A stretch of 64,000 nucleotides of DNA from UBA11612 sp963976395 (lineage in GTDB: Bacteria; Pseudomonadota; Alphaproteobacteria; Rhodospirillales; Rhodospirillaceae), in NCBI GenBank assembly GCA_963976395.1, contig CAXBLG010000010.1:1-64000 (forward strand). Reading direction: 5' to 3'. Below, piece after piece: positions 58,226 to 64,000 of this stretch. The notes beneath the pieces were generated by a model. It was not told the origin of the DNA and did not search any database. It was given only the letters and a program-made list of their open reading frames with translations. The first letter of the stretch is position 1. Each line of letters begins with the position of its first letter. Both the position numbers and the translations under genes were made by a program.

Positions 58226-60033
58226 TTCTTATTGCGCCGTTTAAATGGTGCCTTAAGAAAGGACTTCATACCGCGCCAAAGGGCCGATTGCATGGCGGCG
58301 CCGGACAGGGACTCAAGCTGCAAGCCTACATCTGTGACTTCGTCTTCGTTCATTTCGCGTACCACCAGCACAGCGCCGCCGATAGGCAGATGATCACCTA
58401 TTGCAGGTGTTTCATCAAACCGCTGGGCGAAAAGTTCGGCAATGGTCATATCTGCAATTTCGGCCTCCACGGGCAGGCCGTAAAAGGTACTTACGTCCTT
58501 TAATTTTACAGACCCGTTAAAACTAAACTCGCCGAAGAAAGGCTCATTGGAAATTAAAAGCTCCGAGTGGGCGGTAAACAGTTGGTCCAGCCGGGTCACA
58601 CGATTTGGCGGCGAAAGATAATAGGCGTAGTCCCCGGACTGGAGAGCGCCTGCTTCGGCCGAGGTTATAATGGCTTGCTCTCGAACGACAAAAGCGGGAC
58701 GGGCCCATGGCGGTACCGGAGCGCCATTCATGATCGCGCTGTCGGGCAATACCGGATACCCAACCATCTCCAGTTCCAATTGACCCGGAAGGTCTACCTC
58801 GGACCGATGAACTGGTGCGGTTTGCCGCGGCAATGCCAAATCCAGCTTTCGTGCCGACCAGGTTAGGGTCCAGCCTTGGACAAGCAGCGACAGCAACACC
58901 ACAACGAAGGCAACGTTGAAGTAAAGGTCCGCATGTTCCACTCCTGAAAGAGTTGGAATCGCCGCAAGAAAAATGCTGACGGCACCTCGTAAGCCGACCC
59001 AGGCAGTGAAAACTTTCTCTTGGGGTGAGAAGCCGAAGGGTGTGAGGCACAACCAAACAGCAGCTGGTCGAGCAATTAGCAGTAAGAACAAAGCCACCCC
59101 GGCGGCGGGTAGCGCATAGGTGAGCAACGAACTCGGATTAACCAGAAGGCCGAGGACAAGGAACATGACAATTTGCGCAAGCCAGGTCGCGGCATCATTG
59201 ACGGTTATAATTGTGGCAGACGCCCGCAGGGGTCTGTTCCCGAGGACCACTCCTGCGATATAAACTGCGAGAAAGCCGCTACCCAACAAAAGTGATGTGG
59301 CTGAATAAATCAGCACTGCGGCGGCTATGGCAAGAAGAGGGTGCAATCCACCCGGCAGGTTCACGCGGTTCAGAAACCAGGATACCAAAAATCCGCCGCT
59401 CACGCCCCCGACAGTGCCAACAGCAATCTGCAAGCCGAGCAATTTAGCAATGTCTAAGGCCTGTTCGCCGTTAGTCATTGCAGCTGGGGCGGCAAGGGCG
59501 ACTTGCACCAATATCAAGGTCAGGAAGACCGCCACCGGGTCATTGGTGGCAGACTCCATTTCAATGGTTGCCCCAACCCTACGTTTTAATTGGAGGCCTC
59601 CTGCATGGATTAGAAAAAACACGGCGGCGGCATCTGTGGAGGCGACAACTGCGCCGAGAAGAAGGCCGTGCAGTGGCGGAACGTCGAATATTAGGGTTGC
59701 TGCGGTGCCGGTCAGGGCGGTTGTTATAATAACGCCTACAGTGGATAGCAGAAGCGCTGGGCCTACTGCGCCGCGTAAACGGCCCAGATTAGTGCGCAGG
59801 CCTCCGTCAAAAAGGATAACCGCAAGGGCAAGAGAGCCGATGAGATAGGTGAGGCCATAATCGTCGAACGTGATCTGGCCGGGACCTTCTTCTCCGGCAA
59901 GCATCCCAATAACGAGAAATATCAGAAGCAGCGGTGCGCCGAAGCGCGTGGCGATCAGGCTGGATAGAATGCCAAGCAATACCAACAAAGATCCGAATAG
60001 AAGCAAACCGTTTACGAAATCAATGCTTTCCAT
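58222..60033 (-). CDS. Potassium/proton antiporter, CPA1 family (NhaP2/CvrA-like)
   Basis: About 12-13 spans in residues 5-400 with the CPA signature 'TDAAAVFFLI' and 'ESATNDPVAVFLTL' (N-D ion site), then a cytosolic C-terminal part with a TrkA_C-like domain ('NRVTRLDQLF') and a CorC-like beta domain ('GLPVEAEIADMTIAELFAQRF', 'PIGGAVLVVREMNE'). This domain order is that of NhaP2/CvrA K+/H+ antiporters, which control cytosolic K+ and osmotic balance. Confidence 0.93.
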   Translation of the reverse strand: MESIDFVNGLLLFGSLLVLLGILSSLIATRFGAPLLLIFLVIGMLAGEEGPGQITFDDYGLTYLIGSLALAVILFDGGLRTNLGRLRGAVGPALLLSTVGVIITTALTGTAATLIFDVPPLHGLLLGAVVASTDAAAVFFLIHAGGLQLKRRVGATIEMESATNDPVAVFLTLILVQVALAAPAAMTNGEQALDIAKLLGLQIAVGTVGGVSGGFLVSWFLNRVNLPGGLHPLLAIAAAVLIYSATSLLLGSGFLAVYIAGVVLGNRPLRASATIITVNDAATWLAQIVMFLVLGLLVNPSSLLTYALPAAGVALFLLLIARPAAVWLCLTPFGFSPQEKVFTAWVGLRGAVSIFLAAIPTLSGVEHADLYFNVAFVVVLLSLLVQGWTLTWSARKLDLALPRQTAPVHRSEVDLPGQLELEMVGYPVLPDSAIMNGAPVPPWARPAFVVREQAIITSAEAGALQSGDYAYYLSPPNRVTRLDQLFTAHSELLISNEPFFGEFSFNGSVKLKDVSTFYGLPVEAEIADMTIAELFAQRFDETPAIGDHLPIGGAVLVVREMNEDEVTDVGLQLESLSGAAMQSALWRGMKSFLKAPFKRRNKN

Positions 60034-60109
60034 TATCCGGTCTGTAGTCCTTGTTTTTCGCGGTTTTCTATCCTTCTTTTTACTTGTAGCGCATAAGTTG
60101 TGGCTTTGC

Positions 60110-60790
60110 CTATTGGGCTGCCGACCAAGGAGGCAATTTTCCGGCCGTCATCAAGCCGAACATGGTCGTCATATCTTTCAGCACCGGTCCGGTCATTTTG
60201 TGTTTTTGGATTGAAGACCAGTATTTTTTCAGTTTGGGCCGCTTGCCGATGATGTCCGCCATTTCGTACCAACCACCTGCGGCGGTCGTAAATAGCAGCA
60301 CGGGAGCCACGACGCAGTCCGCAAGAGAGAATCGCGCGCCTGCTGCGAATGAACCTTTCACCAGAACATGCTCCAGCGCATCCAGGCCCTTCTCTAAGTC
60401 TTGGAATGCAGCGTTGATATCGACAGGTTCTTTGGCGGTTCCACGCTTGTTTTGCACGATTTTTATAGCTGGGAGCAGAACATACTCGTTCGCGACGGCC
60501 GCGATCAGCCGCGTTTGACCCGCCGCTGCAGCGGCCGCCGGAACAAGTTTTTTGGTTTTGGACTTAGCGTCCAGGTATTCAAGGATGACCGAGGACTCAT
60601 ACAAAGTCGTTGTGCCGTCTTTGAGGACCGGCACTTTGGCGAAAGGATTGAGCTTGTAGTAGGCGGGGGTCTTGATGCCGCCCTTTGGCATCAGCAGTTC
60701 ATACTTAAACCCCTTTGTTTTTGCAGCCAGAATGAGGGCCGCTACGTAGGGAGAAATAATTCTGCCGTAGATGGTTATTGTCTTCGCCAT
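60110..60790 (-). CDS. Glutathione S-transferase-like protein (first of tandem pair)
   Basis: Thioredoxin fold N-terminus with 'ITIYGRIISPYVAALILAAKTKG', cis-Pro region 'KVPVLKDGTTTLYESSVILEYLD' (V-P-V-L, G-site E-S), then an all-helical C-terminal domain 'ARFSLADCVVAPVLLFTTAAG'. It is a paralogue of the gene 29 bases upstream. Probably conjugates or binds glutathione; the N-terminal catalytic Ser/Tyr is not clear. Confidence 0.85.
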   Translation of the reverse strand: MAKTITIYGRIISPYVAALILAAKTKGFKYELLMPKGGIKTPAYYKLNPFAKVPVLKDGTTTLYESSVILEYLDAKSKTKKLVPAAAAAAGQTRLIAAVANEYVLLPAIKIVQNKRGTAKEPVDINAAFQDLEKGLDALEHVLVKGSFAAGARFSLADCVVAPVLLFTTAAGGWYEMADIIGKRPKLKKYWSSIQKHKMTGPVLKDMTTMFGLMTAGKLPPWSAAQ

Positions 60791-60819
60791 GTCGTCATCC
60801 GCCTCGGTTTTTTTGAGCT

Positions 60820-61464
60820 CTATTTCTGTTGCATGTAGGCCTTCATGGCCTCGCCCATCTCATCCATGACGCCGCCGAGCAGTTTTTGTTTCTGCGCTTT
60901 GGCATAATAGCGTTTCAGTTTCGGACGTTTGCCCAGGACGGGCTCGGAACTGACTTGCGGTATGATTGCATGAAGGAAGAACAGCGCAGGCGCGACATAA
61001 CAGTCAGCGATGGTGAAGCGCGCCCCGGCGGCGAATGGCTTGGCAACCATTAACTTTTCCGCTGCGTCCAAGGCCTGTGTAAGGGCGGCCAGCTTCTCAT
61101 CCACGACCTTTTGGTCGCGCTTGGCCGGATCGGTCTGGGCGAATAGGCCGAACATGGCGGGCTGTACATATTCGGCAAAAATCGCGCCGATCAGACGGGC
61201 TTGGGCAGCAGCCTTTACGGCTGCGGGGACAATGGGCTTCTTCTTATATTTGGCATTCATATATTCCAGGATGACGCCGGATTCAAAAAGGACGGTCGGT
61301 CCATCCTTAATGGTTGGCATCTTGCCCATGGGGTTCATTTTGAGAAAGGCGGGAGACTTAATCCCACCCTTTGGCAGCAGCAATTTGTGGGGAATGCCTT
61401 TGTAGCGGGCAGCGAGTACAACTCGCGCAGCAAAGGGTGAAAGTATCGAGCCGTAAATGTCCAT
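60820..61464 (-). CDS. Glutathione S-transferase-like protein (second of tandem pair)
   Basis: Same layout as its neighbour: 'DIYGSILSPFAARVVLAARYKG', 'KMPTIKDGPTVLFESGVILEYMN', 'ARFTIADCYVAPALFFLHAI' and a shared C-terminal 'GKRPKLKRYYAKAQKQKLL'. The pair arose by duplication and is co-oriented. Substrate unknown. Confidence 0.88.
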   Translation of the reverse strand: MDIYGSILSPFAARVVLAARYKGIPHKLLLPKGGIKSPAFLKMNPMGKMPTIKDGPTVLFESGVILEYMNAKYKKKPIVPAAVKAAAQARLIGAIFAEYVQPAMFGLFAQTDPAKRDQKVVDEKLAALTQALDAAEKLMVAKPFAAGARFTIADCYVAPALFFLHAIIPQVSSEPVLGKRPKLKRYYAKAQKQKLLGGVMDEMGEAMKAYMQQK

Positions 61465-61561
61465 GTGTAGTCCTCGTTAGAAAATGATTCGCCCTGTATA
61501 GCTAGGGCGGCGGATCATAGCTGAAACTTTGGCCGATGCACGTGGTAAGTCTTGAGTTCGT

Positions 61562-62887
61562 CTAGGCGTCGCGCTGTCCCTTGCTCAAGCCTTCCAGTGT
61601 GGCTTGATCCAGAATCACGTGCCGGTGTGGGAACGGAATCCCGATATTGTTTTCTTTAAGCAGATCCCAAAGCGCCAGAAATATTTGTCCCTTGATGTTT
61701 GTCACGCCTTCTTCTGGATCATTGATCCAGAATCTCAATACAAAATCTATGGAACTATCGCCGAAAGCAGTGAGATGGCACACGGGCTCGGGGTCGTTTG
61801 CCACCCGTTTGGGGCTTTTGGCGGCTTGCACAGCAATGCGCCGTACTGCATGGGGATCGCTATTGTACGCCACGCCAAACTTGATCTCCATACGGACCTT
61901 TCGGTCGCTATGAGACCAGTTGATGACTTGATTGACCACGAAGTCATCATTGGGAATCAAAATTTCTTTATTGTCGCGGGTAATGACTCCGACGTAGCGG
62001 GCGGTCATTTCTCTGACCCAGCCGAAGGTTTGGCCAACCTCAATGACGTCCCCGGGTTTGACTGACTTATCGAGTAGTAGGAACAGTCCGCTGAGCAGGT
62101 TTGACACCTGCTTCTGAAGGCCGATGCCGATGCCGACGCCCAGGGCGCCGCTAAATACCGCCAGGGCCGCAAAATTGATGCCCATGGTGGGTAGGGCCAC
62201 CATCACCGCGATAACGACCAAAGCGCCGCGCGATAGCTTAATAATCAGAACACGACCTCGTGGCGTGACCCCCGACATGCCCATGAGGCTGCGTTCAATC
62301 GCATGCGTGATCGCCAGCGCCACCCAGATGAGCAACACCAACAAAGTAAGTCCGCCCAAAAGATCGAGCATGCTGACATTTGCGGACCCCATGGAGAATG
62401 TAAATCCGCGTAGGGTGTCCATGGTTGGGGTGAGCAGGCCTAGAATATTTAAAGCCGCGATGGTCCAGGCGATTGCCGCAACCACGCGGGCCAGGACTCG
62501 ATTAGCTATTATCAAGGAGCTAATCGCGATAATGACCCAGGCGGTGACGAGGCTGGCGACAATCTCCATCAGCCCGGATGCAGCAATGGCCGGAATTTTC
62601 TCAAAAACGCCGGCAGTGACCCAAACTAGAAGAATGAAAGTCAATCCGCCGGTCTCGCGGATGATGGCTGCGCTAATTGATTGCAATAGCCCGGGCAGGT
62701 TGCTTCGCCGAACCCAACCGTCGAGGAGAGGGCGCAGTTTGCGGTGTGCGCCGTAAGCCAACAGAAAGATGAGGATCAGCGCCGTGATCTGCGCGATCAT
62801 CGGCCACGTCGTTACGTGATCTAATGTCCAGGCGGCAGCGTCCTTAAGCCAACTGGAAAGCTGTGCGGCGATGTCTTCTTGGTTCAT
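61562..62887 (-). CDS. Mechanosensitive ion channel, MscS family
   Basis: Five or so membrane helices in the first 240 residues, with the pore-lining TM3 rich in Ala/Gly ('NFAALAVFSGALGVGIGIGLQKQVSNLLSGLFLL'), the beta-domain 'VKPGDVIEVGQTFGWVREMTARYVGVITRDNKEILIPNDDFV' and C-terminal alpha/beta domain ending in 'GIPFPHRHVILD'. It opens on membrane tension to release solutes at hypo-osmotic shock. Confidence 0.95.
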   Translation of the reverse strand: MNQEDIAAQLSSWLKDAAAWTLDHVTTWPMIAQITALILIFLLAYGAHRKLRPLLDGWVRRSNLPGLLQSISAAIIRETGGLTFILLVWVTAGVFEKIPAIAASGLMEIVASLVTAWVIIAISSLIIANRVLARVVAAIAWTIAALNILGLLTPTMDTLRGFTFSMGSANVSMLDLLGGLTLLVLLIWVALAITHAIERSLMGMSGVTPRGRVLIIKLSRGALVVIAVMVALPTMGINFAALAVFSGALGVGIGIGLQKQVSNLLSGLFLLLDKSVKPGDVIEVGQTFGWVREMTARYVGVITRDNKEILIPNDDFVVNQVINWSHSDRKVRMEIKFGVAYNSDPHAVRRIAVQAAKSPKRVANDPEPVCHLTAFGDSSIDFVLRFWINDPEEGVTNIKGQIFLALWDLLKENNIGIPFPHRHVILDQATLEGLSKGQRDA

Positions 62888-62922
62888 ATGTTCGCCTTCA
62901 CTTTCCTTGAACGCTTCAGCTT

Positions 62923-63624
62923 TTACGCAAGCGCTTCTTTGAATAGATCAAGCGTTCGTTCATGCGCGAGTTTAGCCGCGTCTGCTTTGTAGTGGGTCTT
63001 GTCTGACTCACGGCAAAACCCGTGATTTGCGCCTTCGTAGGCATAAATATTGATCTGTTCGTGGTCTTTTAAGCCACCTTCAACCTTTGCTTGAGCCTCC
63101 GGCGGGACAAACCCGTCGCTACGAGCGATATGCAAAATTGTCGGAGTCTTGATCTTGTCCGCTTCACCCAAAAGAGTATCGATGCCAACACCATAATAGG
63201 CTGAACTCGCATCAGTATCCGTTCGCGCTGCGGTAAGATATGACAATAGGCCACCAAGACAAAAGCCGAGATTGCCGACCTTGCCATTGCATCCTGGCAT
63301 CTTGCGGAGTGTTGAAATCGTAGCCTGAATATCTTCAACGCCTGTATCGACGTTAAACTGGCCGAACAGTTCAAGACCCTTATTGAACTCGTCTTCCTTT
63401 GTCGGGTCCAATTGAATGCCTGGGTCCAAACGCCAAAACAGATCAGGTGCCAGCGCCATATATCCTTGACCAGCCAGCCAATCGGTAACGTTGCGTAGCC
63501 ATTGGTTTACACCGAAGACTTCTTGAATCACGATAACGCCGGGGCCACTACCGCCGGTCGGAGTGGCGAGATAGCCCATGAAAGTTCCGTCTTTACCTGC
63601 GATAGAGATTTCCTTGCCGGTCAT
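62923..63624 (-). CDS. Dienelactone hydrolase family protein
   Basis: A 233-residue alpha/beta hydrolase with 'GVIVIQEVFGVNQWLRNVTDWLA', Cys nucleophile in 'GFCLGG' (G-x-C-x-G-G), acidic 'ARSDGFVPPEAQ' and His in 'GANHGF'. Dienelactone hydrolases open dienelactone in chlorocatechol breakdown, but many paralogues act on other esters. GAGGAGAG is 9 nt upstream of ATG 63624. Confidence 0.92.
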   Translation of the reverse strand: MTGKEISIAGKDGTFMGYLATPTGGSGPGVIVIQEVFGVNQWLRNVTDWLAGQGYMALAPDLFWRLDPGIQLDPTKEDEFNKGLELFGQFNVDTGVEDIQATISTLRKMPGCNGKVGNLGFCLGGLLSYLTAARTDTDASSAYYGVGIDTLLGEADKIKTPTILHIARSDGFVPPEAQAKVEGGLKDHEQINIYAYEGANHGFCRESDKTHYKADAAKLAHERTLDLFKEALA

Positions 63625-63841
63625 GCTTTGCGTCTCTCCTCCTCGTGAAGTATTGCACACGTGCTGGGAAGACATAGTTGTAGATAAAATAAGGCTTTAA
63701 GGCTAGTGGGCGGGCATATCTTTACCCAATTCAAACCTTTTACGACCAGGGTATATAAGGTGTGATGGCGTAGAATGGGCTTGTAGAGCCGCCGCCTCGA
63801 ATCTGGGGCTGACGCCCATACGAATTGGAATGGGATACCAT

Positions 63842-64000
63842 ATGGACTCGTCTAAGCGGATGATTGTCGGGATCAGCGGAGCATCCGGCATTGTCTACGG
63901 AATTCGCCTTCTTCAAGTGCTGAAGAAGTTGGGTCTGGAGACTCATCTGGTTATGTCTAAATCGGCCGAAGTGACCTTGGCGCATGAGAGCAATATGAAG
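63842..64000 (+). CDS. ubiX: Flavin prenyltransferase UbiX, 5' part (cut by window end)
   Basis: The first 53 residues are visible: 'VGISGASGIVYGIRLLQVL', the FMN-binding start of UbiX/Pad1-like prenyltransferases, which make prenyl-FMN for the UbiD decarboxylase in ubiquinone synthesis. The rest lies outside. An in-frame ATG 12 bases upstream (63830) is an alternative start. Confidence 0.93.
   Translation, partial: MDSSKRMIVGISGASGIVYGIRLLQVLKKLGLETHLVMSKSAEVTLAHESNMK

Overview
The window reads as chromosomal DNA of an alphaproteobacterium. Four things point there: an accessory complex I subunit (NDUFS4 type) lying between tRNA-Pro and tRNA-Arg; SOS boxes of the alphaproteobacterial form GTTC-N7-GTTC; a full CtrA box (TTAA-N7-TTAA); and a typical gene set (DUF1045, alpha/beta-hydrolase/OsmC fusion, PleD-like diguanylate cyclase, TonB-dependent receptor). 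Base composition looks moderate and even. I see no transposase, integrase or CRISPR array. Most of the DNA is densely packed with protein genes.

Layout. 1-2.2 kb: a SPOR-domain protein and an exported methyltransferase. 2.2-9.7 kb: a glycan locus interrupted by pepN on the other strand. It holds a putative glycosyltransferase with a GNGPTL motif, a fusion of a CMP-ulosonate-type cytidylyltransferase with an RraA-like aldolase, a MobA-like nucleotidyltransferase and a TagF/CDP-glycerol-type transferase. 9.7-13.6 kb: a DUF6491-like exported protein, a possible degenerate GGDEF/EAL protein, a 2H phosphoesterase-like DUF1045 protein and dusA. 13.6-14.5 kb: a regulatory interval with two LexA boxes in front of a 32-residue single-span membrane protein, then a CtrA box in front of an orphan 134-residue protein. 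14.5-18 kb: the ydbH-ynbE-ydbL envelope operon. 18-20.5 kb: Panacea, DUF192 and O-methyltransferase genes, then the tRNA/NDUFS4 block.

The most striking region is 20.8-33.7 kb, a tightly spaced seven-gene operon that looks like a transenvelope electron conduit. Its products are (1) a cytosolic FAD/NAD(P) oxidoreductase fused to two cyclic-nucleotide-binding domains and a four-cluster ferredoxin module; (2) a membrane protein with two HX13H pairs, suggesting two b hemes; (3) an FHA-membrane anchor-decaheme cytochrome; (4) a small exported protein; (5) an exported tandem GlcG/HbpS haem-binding protein; (6) an outer-membrane-type beta-barrel; and (7) a 1286-residue exported decaheme cytochrome with a C-terminal LVIVD beta-propeller. 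Convergent to it are a c554-like multihaem cytochrome, its unknown partner and a TonB-dependent receptor with a textbook terminator. I infer that electrons pass between cytosolic NAD(P)H and the cell surface. The direction and the partner are unknown, and the cNMP-binding and FHA parts suggest signal input or scaffolding.

39-64 kb is mostly housekeeping and stress functions: hydrolases, rhodanese, Nudix, an ABC/HlyD efflux system, MaoC plus acyl-CoA ligase, a Hpt-REC-REC-GGDEF protein, a tyrosine phosphatase with arsC, an NSS transporter, a flavin reductase, a CPA1 antiporter, two tandem GST-like proteins, MscS, dienelactone hydrolase and the start of ubiX.
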